DNA from: Gordonia polyisoprenivorans | GTDB taxonomy: Bacteria; Actinomycetota; Actinomycetes; Mycobacteriales; Mycobacteriaceae | Reading direction: 5' to 3' | NCBI RefSeq assembly: GCF_017654315.1 | Contig: NZ_CP072203.1 | Coordinates: 1,674,001-1,738,000 of the forward strand | DNA: 64,000 nucleotides | Part shown: piece after piece, positions 18,583 to 27,163 of the stretch | How positions within the stretch are numbered: position 1 is the stretch's first letter | How the letters are laid out: each line of letters starts with the position of its first letter | The notes under the pieces: model-generated | The model's database searches: none | Told to the model about the DNA's origin: nothing | What the model saw: only the letters and a program-made list of their open reading frames with translations | Program-made: the position numbers and the translations under genes

Positions 18583-19281
18583 GTGAGCGTCAGTTCGGAG
18601 TCCGGCGACATCCCCGACCCCACCGTCGCCCGTCTCGCGAGTTATCTCTACGTTCTGCGGTCCTTTTCCCGGCGCGGCGTTCTCGTCGCCTCCAGTGGCC
18701 AGCTGGCCACCGCTGCGGGTGTGAATCCGGCGATCCTCCGTAAGGATCTGTCCTATGTCGGGGCCAACGGGGTGCGTGGCGTCGGATACGACGTCGGCAA
18801 GCTCACCGCCCGCATCTCCATCGCGCTGCACACCGACACCATCGCCACGGTCGTCCTGGCCGGCGCCGGCCGTCTCGGCCGCGCGCTGCTCGCCCACACC
18901 GGTGTCGGACGCGGCTTCGTCGTCGCCGCGTTGTTCGACGACGATCCCGACACCATCGGTCGGCGCCTGACCGCCGACACGCCGGTGGTGGCCGCGCTCG
19001 ACGACATCGAGACCGTGTGCGCCGATCCGTCGCTCGGATCGGTCGACATCGGCGTGGTCGCCACCGCCGATGAGCATGCACAACGCGTCGCCGACGCGTT
19101 TTCCGCGGTCGGCGTGCGACAGCTTCTCAACGTGACGCCGGTCGGTCTCGTCGTCGACTCCGATGTCGTCGTCCGTCAGGTTGATCTAGCCTTGGAGTTG
19201 CAGGTATTGGCCTTCACGGCGTCGCGCGGCCCCCTCGGCGCGCGCAACGCCGATCAGTTGCGCGCAGTGGCGGACCGGTAG
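18583..19281 (+). CDS. rex: Redox-sensing transcriptional repressor Rex
   Basis: 232-residue NAD(H)-sensing repressor. The N-terminal winged helix includes [26 protein letters not shown]. The Rossmann domain has [14 protein letters not shown] and [13 protein letters not shown]. The C-terminal swap helix is [12 protein letters not shown]. Rex responds to the NADH/NAD+ ratio and in Streptomyces heads the rex-hemACD operon, the arrangement found here: hemA begins 22 bp downstream. GTG at 18583 is chosen; an in-frame GTG at 18559 would add 8 residues. TATACG at 18512-18517 is a possible -10 element. No canonical Rex site was seen directly upstream. Confidence 0.9.
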   Translation: MSVSSESGDIPDPTVARLASYLYVLRSFSRRGVLVASSGQLATAAGVNPAILRKDLSYVGANGVRGVGYDVGKLTARISIALHTDTIATVVLAGAGRLGRALLAHTGVGRGFVVAALFDDDPDTIGRRLTADTPVVAALDDIETVCADPSLGSVDIGVVATADEHAQRVADAFSAVGVRQLLNVTPVGLVVDSDVVVRQVDLALELQVLAFTASRGPLGARNADQLRAVADR

Positions 19282-19303
19282 GGGATATGAAAACGGTGAC
19301 GGC

Positions 19304-20740
19304 GTGAGTGTCTTGTTGTTCGGTGTTTCGCATCGGAGCGCACCCGTGGAGGTGCTCGAGCGGATCGCGGTCTCCGACCACGACCGGCCCAAACTCGTCG
19401 ACGAACTGCTCGGTTCGCTGGCCATCTCCGAGGCGATGCTCGTCTCCACCTGCAACCGCGTCGAGATCTACGCCGTCGTCGACGCCTTCCACCCCGCGCT
19501 CGAGGCCGTCGGCAAGGTGATCGGCGACCACTCGGGCATGAGCGTCAACGACCTCACCCGCCACGCCTACGTCCGCTACTCCGAGGCCGCCGTCGAGCAC
19601 CTGTTCACCGTCGCGGCCGGTCTCGACTCGCTCGTCGTCGGCGAACAGCAGATCCTCGGCCAGATCCGTAACGCCTACCTCGATGCCGACGCCAACCGCA
19701 GCACCGGCCGCGTCCTGCACGAACTGGCCCAGCAGGCGCTGCGGGTGGGCAAGCGCGTGCACACCGAGACCGGTATCGACCGGGCCGGTGCGTCGGTGGT
19801 GTCGGTGGCCCTGCACCGTGCCCAGTCGTTGCTCAACAGCCCCATGACCTCGGCGGTCGTCGTCGGCGCCGGGGCGATGGGCGGACTCGCGACCGCGCAA
19901 CTCGCCCGTGAGGGCGTCACCCACCTGACCGTGGTGAACCGCACCGTGGCCAATGCCGAGCACCTGGCCGGCAATGTCACCGCCAACCACGGCATCGATG
20001 TGGACGGCGTCGGGTTCGACGACCTGCCCGCGGTGATGGCCGAGGCCGACGTCGTCGTAGCGTGCACCGGTTCGGTCGGTTCGGTGATCGGGGTCGGTGA
20101 CGTGCATTCGGCCCTCGCCGCGCGCGGAGCCGACGCCGACAACCCGCTGGTCATCTGCGATCTGGGACTGCCGCGCAACGTCGATCCGGCCGCCGCGCGT
20201 CTGCCCGGCGTGCACGTCGTCGACATCGCCGGACTCCGCGGGCACGCCGAGGCCAAGGCCGCCGAGGACGACACCCTCGCCGCCCGCTCGATCGTCGCCG
20301 GCGAACTCGCCGACTACCTCACCGCGCAGCGCCAGGCCGAGGTCACCCCGACCGTCGCGGCGCTGCGGCAGCGGGCCGCCGATGTGGTGGAGGCCGAGAT
20401 CCTGCGCCTGGAGACCAAACTGCCCGGGCTCGACGATCCGCAGCGCGACGAGGTCGCCAAGGCGGTGCGCCGGGTCGTCGACAAGTTGCTGCACGCGCCG
20501 ACGGTGCGGGTCAAGCAGCTCGCCTCGACGCCCGGTGGCGATCATTACGCCGAGGCGCTGCGGGAGCTGTTCGAGCTCAAGCCGGGCTCGGCCGAGGCCG
20601 TCAGTGCCCCCGAGACCGGGCTGGGCCAAACCGGGAACCTGGGCCAGACCGGGGACTCGGGCCAGACCGGGAATCCGAGCCAAGCTGGGGATGCACGTCA
20701 CACCGGTCTCGATTCCACCCCCAACCAGGGAGAACGTTGA
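19304..20740 (+). CDS. hemA: Glutamyl-tRNA reductase
   Basis: 478-residue NADPH-dependent enzyme converting glutamyl-tRNA to glutamate-1-semialdehyde, the committed step of C5 heme synthesis. The catalytic Cys50 lies in [11 protein letters not shown], and [14 protein letters not shown] begins the protein. The tRNA-binding and NADPH parts ([29 protein letters not shown]) are present, as is the C-terminal dimerisation region. The tail is extended by a Gly/Gln repeat from four 18-bp DNA units (20621-20692), which is dispensable-looking and variable. The GTG start lies 22 bp after rex. Confidence 0.96.
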   Translation: MSVLLFGVSHRSAPVEVLERIAVSDHDRPKLVDELLGSLAISEAMLVSTCNRVEIYAVVDAFHPALEAVGKVIGDHSGMSVNDLTRHAYVRYSEAAVEHLFTVAAGLDSLVVGEQQILGQIRNAYLDADANRSTGRVLHELAQQALRVGKRVHTETGIDRAGASVVSVALHRAQSLLNSPMTSAVVVGAGAMGGLATAQLAREGVTHLTVVNRTVANAEHLAGNVTANHGIDVDGVGFDDLPAVMAEADVVVACTGSVGSVIGVGDVHSALAARGADADNPLVICDLGLPRNVDPAAARLPGVHVVDIAGLRGHAEAKAAEDDTLAARSIVAGELADYLTAQRQAEVTPTVAALRQRAADVVEAEILRLETKLPGLDDPQRDEVAKAVRRVVDKLLHAPTVRVKQLASTPGGDHYAEALRELFELKPGSAEAVSAPETGLGQTGNLGQTGDSGQTGNPSQAGDARHTGLDSTPNQGER

Positions 20741-21684
20741 GCGATTCGCAGAACCGGGCCGTCATTCGCGTCGGCACCCGGGGGTCGTTGCTGGCCCGCA
20801 CCCAGACCCAGACGATCATCGACGCCCTCATCGCGGCCGGGCATCCGGCCGAATCGGTGATCATCAAGACCGCGGGTGACGCGTCGGCGGCCCCGGTCGC
20901 CGAGATCGGTGTCGGCGTGTTCACCACCGCGTTGCGCAACGCCCTGCACGACGGGCGTATCGACGTCGCCGTGCACTCCTACAAAGATCTGCCCACGGCA
21001 CCCGATCCGGGGCTGGTCATCGCGGCCGTCCCGCCCCGCGAGGATCCGCGAGATGCCCTGGTCAGCAAGGGGGGGCAGGTACTCGGGGAGCTGCCGCCGG
21101 GATCGACGATCGGTACCTCGGCCCCGCGGCGGGCGGCACAGCTTAAAGCATTGGGTCTCGGTTTGGAAATCCGCCCCCTACGAGGCAACCTTGATTCTCG
21201 GTTGGGCAAAGTCGCCAGCGGCGAACTCGATGCGGTCGTCGTCGCGCGTGCCGGACTCGTTCGAATCGGAAGGGCCGATGAGGTCACCGAGGCGTTCGAC
21301 CCGGTGGTCCTGTTGCCGGCACCGGCGCAGGGGGCGCTGGCCGTCGAGTGTCGCTCCGACGATGCCCAACTGGTGAGAACTCTCGCCGAGTTGGACGACG
21401 AGTCCACCCGTGCGTCGGTCGACGCCGAACGCGCGGTGCTCGCGGCGCTGGAAGCCGGGTGCACCGCTCCGGTCGGGGCGATCGCCGAGGTGGTCGAGTC
21501 GCTCGATGACGACGGGCGCATCTTCGTCGAACTGTCGCTACGGGCGGCGGTGGCGGCCGAGGACGGATCCGATGTGATCCGCGCTTCGGTGGTGGGTCCG
21601 GTGGATCGTGCCGACCAACTGGGCAGGGATCTCGCGGCCGAACTGCTGGAACTGGGAGCGGGCGAGCTCGTCTACTCTCCCTAG
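20737..21684 (+). CDS. hemC: Hydroxymethylbilane synthase (porphobilinogen deaminase)
   Basis: 315-residue enzyme that polymerises four porphobilinogens to hydroxymethylbilane. [15 protein letters not shown] begins the protein. The substrate-binding arginines are in [14 protein letters not shown] and [11 protein letters not shown]. Cys242 in [11 protein letters not shown] should carry the dipyrromethane cofactor. The TTG start overlaps the hemA stop (TTGA), coupling their translation, with agggag just upstream. Length is normal. Confidence 0.96.
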   Translation: MSDSQNRAVIRVGTRGSLLARTQTQTIIDALIAAGHPAESVIIKTAGDASAAPVAEIGVGVFTTALRNALHDGRIDVAVHSYKDLPTAPDPGLVIAAVPPREDPRDALVSKGGQVLGELPPGSTIGTSAPRRAAQLKALGLGLEIRPLRGNLDSRLGKVASGELDAVVVARAGLVRIGRADEVTEAFDPVVLLPAPAQGALAVECRSDDAQLVRTLAELDDESTRASVDAERAVLAALEAGCTAPVGAIAEVVESLDDDGRIFVELSLRAAVAAEDGSDVIRASVVGPVDRADQLGRDLAAELLELGAGELVYSP

Positions 21685-21738
21685 TTCCGGTGAGGAACAC
21701 ACAGCTCTCAGCGGATGAGGGCAGGAGAGTGCGAACGC

Positions 21739-23535
21739 ATGAGCCGTACGACCAAGAAGGCCAATCCGGGGCGGATCTTTTTCGTGGGATCGGGCCCCGG
21801 GGACCCGGACCTGCTGACCGTCCGGGCACGGAGCGTCATCACCTCTGCGACCACTGCCTACGTCGACCCCGACGTACCGGCCGCGGTGGTCGCCATGATC
21901 GGTGCCGCGCACCGCGAGGAGCCCGCCGACGACCGGCGGAAACCGGCCAAACAGACCGCTGACAAAGCCGGCGCGGAAAAGTCGGGCTCGGAAAAGTCGG
22001 GCTCGGAAAAGTCGGGCACCGAGAAAGCGGGCGCCGACAAGCCCGGTTCCGACGCGGTCGCCGACGGTGTCACCGACATCGCCGCGACCGATTCCAAGCC
22101 CGCCGACTCCGAGTCGGCCGCCGACCATCACGGCGAGGCCGACCACGCCGATACCGATGCCGACCAGGTGGTACGCCCGGCGCTCGGCGATCCCGGTGAG
22201 GTCGCCAAGACCCTCGTCGCGGCCGCCAAGGCCGGCGACGACGTGGTGCGCGTGGTCTCCGGGGATCCGCTGACCACCGACTCGGTACTCACCGAGGTCC
22301 ATGCCGTTGCGCGTACGTCGGTCACCTTCGAGGTGTTGCCGGGCCTGCCCGCCGCGTCGGTGGTGCCCAGCTATGCCGGCATGCCGCTCGGATCCAGCCA
22401 CACCGTCGCCGACGTCCGCGCCGAGGGCGTCGACTGGGCGGCGCTGGCCGCTTCGCCGGGGCCGTTGGTGCTGCACGCGACGTCGGGGCACCTGGCCGAG
22501 ACCGCCAGCGCGCTCACCGAGCACGGGCTGGCCCCGCAGACACCGGTCGCGATCACCATCAACGGCACCACCTGCGCGCAGCGGACCATCGAGGCGACGC
22601 TGGCCACGCTCAACGAGCAGGGCAATGCGCTGAGCGGTCCGTTGATCCTCACCGTCGGCAAGGTCGTCAGCCAGCGCGGCAAGCTCTCCTGGTGGGAGTC
22701 GCGCGCGCTCTACGGCTGGACGGTGCTGGTGCCACGCACCAAGGACCAGGCCGCCGACATGAGCGAACGCCTCGTCGGACACGGCGCGATCCCCAAGGAA
22801 GTACCGACCATCGCGGTCGAGCCGCCGCGCAGCCCGGCCCAGATGGAAAGGGCTGTCAAGGGTTTGGTGGATGGACGCTACCAGTGGGTGGTGTTCACCT
22901 CCACCAACGCGGTGCGCGCGGTCTGGGAGAAGTTCGCCGAGTTCGGACTCGACGCGCGAGCATTCTCCGGGGTCAAGATCGCCTGCGTCGGAGAGGCCAC
23001 GGCCGAGCGGGTGCGGGCCTTCGGGATCAACCCCGAACTCGTGCCGTCGGGGGAGCAGTCCTCGCTGGGTCTGCTCGAGGACTTCCCGCCGTATGACGAC
23101 GTGTTCGATCCGGTGGACCGAATCCTGTTGCCGCGGGCCGACATCGCCACCGAGACCCTCTCGGAGGGGCTGCGTGAGCGTGGCTGGGAGATCGACGACG
23201 TCACCGCCTACCGCACCGTGCGTGCGGCCCCGCCGCCCGCCGAGACCCGCGAGATGATCAAGACCGGTGGTTTCGACGCGGTCTGCTTCACCTCGAGCTC
23301 GACGGTCCGCAATCTCGTCGGTATCGCCGGAAAGCCGCACGCGCGCACCATTGTTGCGTGCATCGGCCCCAAGACCGCGGAAACGGCAACGGAATTCGGG
23401 CTTCGCGTCGACGTGCAGCCGGAGAATGCGTCCATCCCGGAACTCGTGGATGCCCTCGCCGAGCATGCCGCCCGACTGCGGGCCGAGGGGGCGTTGCCCC
23501 CGCCGCGCAAGAAGTCGCGGCGGTCGCGGTCCTAG
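21739..23535 (+). CDS. hemD: Bifunctional uroporphyrinogen-III methyltransferase/synthase
   Basis: 598-residue fusion. The N-terminal half resembles uroporphyrinogen-III C-methyltransferase (FVGSGPGDPDLLTVRARSVI, then VVRVVSGDPLTTDSVLTEV). The C-terminal half, from about residue 320, is uroporphyrinogen-III synthase (VLVPRTKDQAADMSERLVGHG). A low-complexity acidic/Lys insert of about 90 residues splits the methyltransferase half. It contains five-residue units EKSGS/EKSGT from 15-bp DNA repeats near 21976-22030. Related actinobacterial proteins carry an insert at this place, so it is tolerated. Whether methyltransferase activity remains is uncertain. ATG at 21739 is preferred; aggag lies 12 nt upstream. 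Confidence 0.92.
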   Translation: MSRTTKKANPGRIFFVGSGPGDPDLLTVRARSVITSATTAYVDPDVPAAVVAMIGAAHREEPADDRRKPAKQTADKAGAEKSGSEKSGSEKSGTEKAGADKPGSDAVADGVTDIAATDSKPADSESAADHHGEADHADTDADQVVRPALGDPGEVAKTLVAAAKAGDDVVRVVSGDPLTTDSVLTEVHAVARTSVTFEVLPGLPAASVVPSYAGMPLGSSHTVADVRAEGVDWAALAASPGPLVLHATSGHLAETASALTEHGLAPQTPVAITINGTTCAQRTIEATLATLNEQGNALSGPLILTVGKVVSQRGKLSWWESRALYGWTVLVPRTKDQAADMSERLVGHGAIPKEVPTIAVEPPRSPAQMERAVKGLVDGRYQWVVFTSTNAVRAVWEKFAEFGLDARAFSGVKIACVGEATAERVRAFGINPELVPSGEQSSLGLLEDFPPYDDVFDPVDRILLPRADIATETLSEGLRERGWEIDDVTAYRTVRAAPPPAETREMIKTGGFDAVCFTSSSTVRNLVGIAGKPHARTIVACIGPKTAETATEFGLRVDVQPENASIPELVDALAEHAARLRAEGALPPPRKKSRRSRS

Positions 23536-23545
23536 GAGGGTGACG

Positions 23546-24523
23546 ATGGCCCCGGTGATCCGTCCGCGCCGACTGCGCACCAGTGCGGCCATGCGTCGTC
23601 TCGTCGCCGAGACCACGCTGGCCCCAAGCGATCTCGTGCTGCCGATGTTCATCGCCGACGGCATCGACGCCCCGCGCGAGATCACGTCCATGCCGGGCGT
23701 GGTCCAACACACTCTGGACTCGTTGCGCAAGGCGGCCGACGAGGCCGTGCGCGCCGGCGTCGGCGGGCTGATGCTCTTCGGGGTGCCCGCGGCCGAAGAC
23801 AAGGACGCCGTCGGCTCGGGCGCCGACGACCCCGACGGTGTGCTCAACCGCGCACTGTCGGTGCTGAGGTCGGACCTCGGTGATCGCACCGTGCTGATGG
23901 CCGACACGTGTCTCGACGAGTTCACCGATCACGGCCACTGTGGTGTGCTCGACGAGGCGGGTCGCGTCGACAACGACGCCACGCTCGACCGGTATGTGTC
24001 GATGTCGTTGGCGCAGGCGCGATCCGGTGCTCATCTGCTCGGGCCGAGCGGGATGATGGACGGTCAGGTCGCAGCCATCCGTGAGGCGCTCGACGCGCAG
24101 GGCTTCACCGACACCGGCATTCTCGCCTACGCCGCCAAGTACGCGTCGGCGTTCTACGGGCCGTTCCGTGAGGCGGTCGGGTCGTCACTGCAAGGTGATC
24201 GGCGAACCTATCAGCAGGACGGTGCCAACCGGATCGAGGCGTTGCGCGAGGTGCGACTCGACCTCGACGAGGGCGCCGACATCGTGATGGTGAAGCCGGC
24301 GATGAGCTACCTCGACATCGTCCGCGACATCGCCGAGATGTCCGACGTTCCCGTTGCCGCCTACCAGATCTCGGGCGAGTACTCGATGATCACCGCCGCC
24401 GCCGAACGCGGCTGGATCGACCGCGATGCCGCGATTCTGGAGTCCCTCACCTCGATTCGACGCGCGGGCGCCAAGATCATCCTGACCTATTGGGCCGCGG
24501 AGGTCGCCGCGCGATTGGGTTGA
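23546..24523 (+). CDS. hemB: Delta-aminolevulinic acid dehydratase (porphobilinogen synthase)
   Basis: 325-residue enzyme condensing two 5-aminolevulinates to porphobilinogen. The Schiff-base lysines are Lys198 (YAAKYASAFYGPFR) and Lys250 (VMVKPAMSYLD). The metal region reads DTCLDEFTDHGHC, where one of the usual three zinc cysteines is Asp, as in metal-variant bacterial enzymes. A strong ribosome-binding site (taggaggg) precedes the ATG, 10 bp after hemD. Its stop codon lies inside the first degenerate unit of the downstream 21-nt repeat array. Confidence 0.96.
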   Translation: MAPVIRPRRLRTSAAMRRLVAETTLAPSDLVLPMFIADGIDAPREITSMPGVVQHTLDSLRKAADEAVRAGVGGLMLFGVPAAEDKDAVGSGADDPDGVLNRALSVLRSDLGDRTVLMADTCLDEFTDHGHCGVLDEAGRVDNDATLDRYVSMSLAQARSGAHLLGPSGMMDGQVAAIREALDAQGFTDTGILAYAAKYASAFYGPFREAVGSSLQGDRRTYQQDGANRIEALREVRLDLDEGADIVMVKPAMSYLDIVRDIAEMSDVPVAAYQISGEYSMITAAAERGWIDRDAAILESLTSIRRAGAKIILTYWAAEVAARLG

Positions 24524-24659
24524 GCGCGCTCTCGCCCCCGCCGACAGCGCCCTCCTCGACGCCGACAGCGCCCGTCTCAACGCTGACAGCGCTCTCCTCA
24601 TCGCCGACCGCGCCCTCCCTCTCGCCGACAGCGCCCGCGTTCCTGTCGACCGCGCTGAA
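24519..24659 (+). repeat. 21-nt tandem repeat array 1 (type A, forward)
   Basis: Six exact-period units with cores beginning at 24540, 24561, 24582, 24603, 24624 and 24645, plus a degenerate unit at 24519 that contains the hemB stop codon. Each is a 15-nt core close to GCCGACAGCGCCCTC followed by six variable bases. The array fills nearly the whole hemB-nuclease gap. Array 2, on the far side of the nuclease gene, carries the same core reversed. Confidence 0.9.
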
Positions 24660-24683
24660 GTTTTTCCACAGATCGGCCATGCG

Positions 24684-25604
24684 ATGGACCTATTTGCCCC
24701 TGCGGTGCGTCGAACCCCCATGCGACGAAGACTCACGACACCGGGCACCTCGGACAAACGAATAGAGAAGGCGCTGACACGCTCCGGGCTGACAGCCGAC
24801 GAACTCGACGTCGGCCTGCGGCGACTGCACGGTGACGCACTGGTTCCGCGCGACACATTTCTCACAGCGACGCAGCGGATCGCTGCAGTCGTCGCCAACA
24901 CCGGCGGTCAGCCGATCGTCAGTGTGACGGCCGCCACGATTCTGCATGGAAGTCGTTGGTATGACGCAGATTTCGCCATCGAACTGATCCGTCATCCCAC
25001 AGGATGCAACCGTGGGACCGGCCTCACGCAGATCACCCGGACCGACCTCACCGACGACGACATCGTCGACGTCGACGGGGTGCTCGTGACCTCGCCGGTG
25101 CGAACCGCATTCGACATCGGGCGCGTTGCTCCCGACTGGCGCGCGTTGGGATATCTCTGTGCCCTGGCCCGTGCAACCGACTTCTCTGTTGCCGAGCTGG
25201 GTCGATACGTCGACGACCGGCCCGGACGACGTGGTGTCTGTCAGCTTCGGGAAATGTTGCCGTACATCAATCCGGCATTCGAGTCCCCGCCCGAGGCCTG
25301 GCTCTTTCTGATCGCCGTCCGCGGGCAGCTACCCACTCCGGACATCCAGATCGAGGTGTCCGACGCCGATGGGATTGTCTACGCGCGAATCGACCTGGGT
25401 TATGAGGAACTCAAGATCGGTATCGAGTACGACGGCGAGGAGTTCCATTCGACGCCGGACCAGGTGGCGTACGGAGAACGGCGCCGCAGGATGCTGGAGG
25501 CGGCCGGATGGATCATGATCTACATCGACAAGGTTCGGCTCCGAGACCCGATGGGGATCATCAGGGAGATCGCCGCCGCCCTCCATGCTCGGGGAGCCTA
25601 CTGA
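24684..25604 (+). CDS. DUF559/Vsr-like putative endonuclease with N-terminal winged-helix-like region (paralogue 1)
   Basis: 306-residue protein. The C-terminal 110 residues look like a PD-(D/E)xK domain of the Vsr/DUF559 type: Glu204 in ESPPEAW, Asp237 in ARIDLGY, then KIGIEYDGEEFHS with Glu248, Asp250 and His255, and a final R..LEAAGW. The N-terminal part has TATQRIAAVVA and LVTSPVRTAFDIGR, seen in actinobacterial AbiEi-like proteins. DNA cleavage is inference. Paralogue 2 is at 37.8 kb. It is flanked on both sides by oppositely oriented 21-nt arrays. ATG at 24720 is an alternative start. No ribosome-binding site is clear. Confidence 0.8.
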   Translation: MDLFAPAVRRTPMRRRLTTPGTSDKRIEKALTRSGLTADELDVGLRRLHGDALVPRDTFLTATQRIAAVVANTGGQPIVSVTAATILHGSRWYDADFAIELIRHPTGCNRGTGLTQITRTDLTDDDIVDVDGVLVTSPVRTAFDIGRVAPDWRALGYLCALARATDFSVAELGRYVDDRPGRRGVCQLREMLPYINPAFESPPEAWLFLIAVRGQLPTPDIQIEVSDADGIVYARIDLGYEELKIGIEYDGEEFHSTPDQVAYGERRRRMLEAAGWIMIYIDKVRLRDPMGIIREIAAALHARGAY

Positions 25605-25623
25605 CGTGGTCGGAGCGCGTCGG

Positions 25624-25803
25624 GCGCTGTCGGCGTCAGCGGGAGCGCCGTCGGCGGGAGGGAGGGCGCTGTCGACGAGGAGGAGAGCGCTGTCGACGGA
25701 AAGGAGGGCGCTGTCGGTGGGAGGTAGGGCGCTGTCGGCGTTGAGAAGGGCGCTGTCGGCGAGGAGGAGGGCGCTGTCGACGAGGAGGGAGGGCGTTGTC
25801 GGC
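25624..25803 (-). repeat. 21-nt tandem repeat array 2 (type A, reverse)
   Basis: Nine units whose cores on the plus strand read GCGCTGTCGGC or GCGCTGTCGAC, the reverse complement of array 1. They start at 25624, 25645, 25666, 25687, 25708, 25729, 25750 and 25771, exactly 21 bp apart, and at 25793 (22 bp). Spacers are purine-rich (gaggagg-like), unlike those in array 1. The array fills the gap between the nuclease stop codon and the promoter of the next membrane gene. Confidence 0.92.
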
Positions 25804-25827
25804 ACCGAGTTCATTACCCTGGTACCC

Positions 25828-26700
25828 ATGTCAGCATCCATCGACCCGGGCCACGGCACCGGGCCGCAGCCCGACTCGCCGGAGGGTGCGAAACCGAAGC
25901 TCGTCGAGTCGATTGTGATCGCCTCCGAGCTGTGGCTCGTGGTGATCGTCGCACACGTCGTCACCGTCATCGCCACGTTCGGGGCCACGCGCGACATGTA
26001 TCACCAGGTCGCGAAGCAGAGCTACACCCCGGGTTCCGCCGAGTACGACATGATCACCTCCGGCGGCGTGATCATCGGCCTGGTCGTGGTCACCACGATC
26101 GTCGAGATCGGTGTCGCGGTGGCGCTGCTGATCCTCACCCGCAAGGGTTACAACTGGGCGCGCTTCATCCTCGGTGCGATCAGCCTGTACCTGGTGATCA
26201 GCACGTTTTTCTCCCTGTTCGGCGATGTTGCGCCGCGCTGGGCGATGATCCCCAACGTGATCGGTGGCGTGGCCGCCCTGGGTGCTGTGGTGCTGTTGCT
26301 GCGCCGCGAGTCCGACACCTACTGCAAGAAGATGGCGCAGTACCGCCGCGCACCCCGGATGGTCGGTACGCCGTATCCACCGGTGCCGGGGTTCGGTCCG
26401 TACCCACCGACGCCTGGTTATCCAACCCAACCGGGCTACCCCCAGCAGGGCTATCCACCGACGCAGGGCTATCCGCCCTCTCAGGGGTATCCGCCTCCGG
26501 GTTATCCGACGCCGGGCCCGTACCCGCCGTCGACCGGCTACCCGCCGAACCCCTCGACCCCGAACCCCTCGCCGCCCGACTCCGCCCAGCGCGACGTCGA
26601 TACGCCCGACAGCACATCCGACAACCACCGCAACAACGACAGCCACCCCGACGACACCGTCTCGCTCGACAAAGGACAGCGCCACCGTGACGAAACCTGA
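25828..26700 (+). CDS. Membrane protein with Pro/Tyr-rich C-terminal tail
   Basis: 290-residue protein with four predicted membrane helices (about residues 27-48, 75-100, 108-128 and 138-160) and a long cytoplasmic-type tail made of GYPP/GYPTQ-like repeats (about 185-250) followed by a charged end. Such GYP-rich tails occur in many actinobacterial envelope proteins, but no function is established. ATG at 25828 is chosen because TACCCT ends 7 bp upstream (25815-25820), consistent with a leaderless message; the promoter abuts repeat array 2. The next gene overlaps its 3' end by 14 bp. Confidence 0.8.
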   Translation: MSASIDPGHGTGPQPDSPEGAKPKLVESIVIASELWLVVIVAHVVTVIATFGATRDMYHQVAKQSYTPGSAEYDMITSGGVIIGLVVVTTIVEIGVAVALLILTRKGYNWARFILGAISLYLVISTFFSLFGDVAPRWAMIPNVIGGVAALGAVVLLLRRESDTYCKKMAQYRRAPRMVGTPYPPVPGFGPYPPTPGYPTQPGYPQQGYPPTQGYPPSQGYPPPGYPTPGPYPPSTGYPPNPSTPNPSPPDSAQRDVDTPDSTSDNHRNNDSHPDDTVSLDKGQRHRDET

Positions 26701-27163
26701 TCCCGCCCAACGCCCTCGCGTCGTTGTTTGGGCGTATCGCTGCTGGCTGCTGGCCGGTGCGCTGTTGGTGACCCTGGGCGTCGTCTACGCCGTGCTGGCG
26801 GTCATCGTGACCGGTCCGACGCTGCTGCCGGTCGGCATCGGCGTCCTGATCGCGGCGATCGGTGCCGCCGAGGCGTTCATCGGCACCAAGGCCTACACCG
26901 GTGACGAACGCTGGCGCTCCTCGCTCGCCGCGCTGACTCTCGTGGCGGTCATCATGCTGCTCATCCTGAGTTTCCTGGTGCCGTTGCTCGCGTTCGCACT
27001 GTTGGCTGCGGTCATCGGCCTGTTCGGCTCCCTGCTGGCCTACCGACCCGAAGGCGACGCCTGGTTCACCGGCAAGGGCCCGGTGGATACCAAGAAGGGG
27101 CAGGCGAAGAAAACTCCGATGTCAAAGCCTGCGGGCAAGAAGCGTGGACGGTCGAGGCGGTGA
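26687..27163 (+). CDS. Small membrane protein
   Basis: 158-residue protein with about four hydrophobic segments (LLAGALLVTLGVVYAVLAVI, LPVGIGVLIAAIGAAEAFIG, LAALTLVAVIMLLILSFLV and the adjoining LLAFALLAAVIGLFGSLLAY) and a strongly basic C-terminus (KKGQAKKTPMSKPAGKKRGRSRR). Function unknown. The GTG start lies within the 3' end of the preceding gene, with aaagga upstream, and its stop overlaps the following start, so the three membrane genes form a translationally coupled operon. Confidence 0.8.
   Translation: MTKPDPAQRPRVVVWAYRCWLLAGALLVTLGVVYAVLAVIVTGPTLLPVGIGVLIAAIGAAEAFIGTKAYTGDERWRSSLAALTLVAVIMLLILSFLVPLLAFALLAAVIGLFGSLLAYRPEGDAWFTGKGPVDTKKGQAKKTPMSKPAGKKRGRSRR

Noticed and set aside
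21538..23925. 795-codon minus-strand frame opposite hemC-hemD-hemB
   Set aside because: It runs antisense to three clear heme genes with intact motifs; its product is Gly/Arg-rich and typical of high-GC shadow frames.
25329..25997. Minus-strand open frame through array 2 encoding ADSALL-like repeats
   Set aside because: It is open only because the repeat unit is a multiple of three and GC-rich; it overlaps the end of the nuclease gene and the start of the membrane gene antisense and has no start signal. The same is true of frames through arrays 6 and 8.
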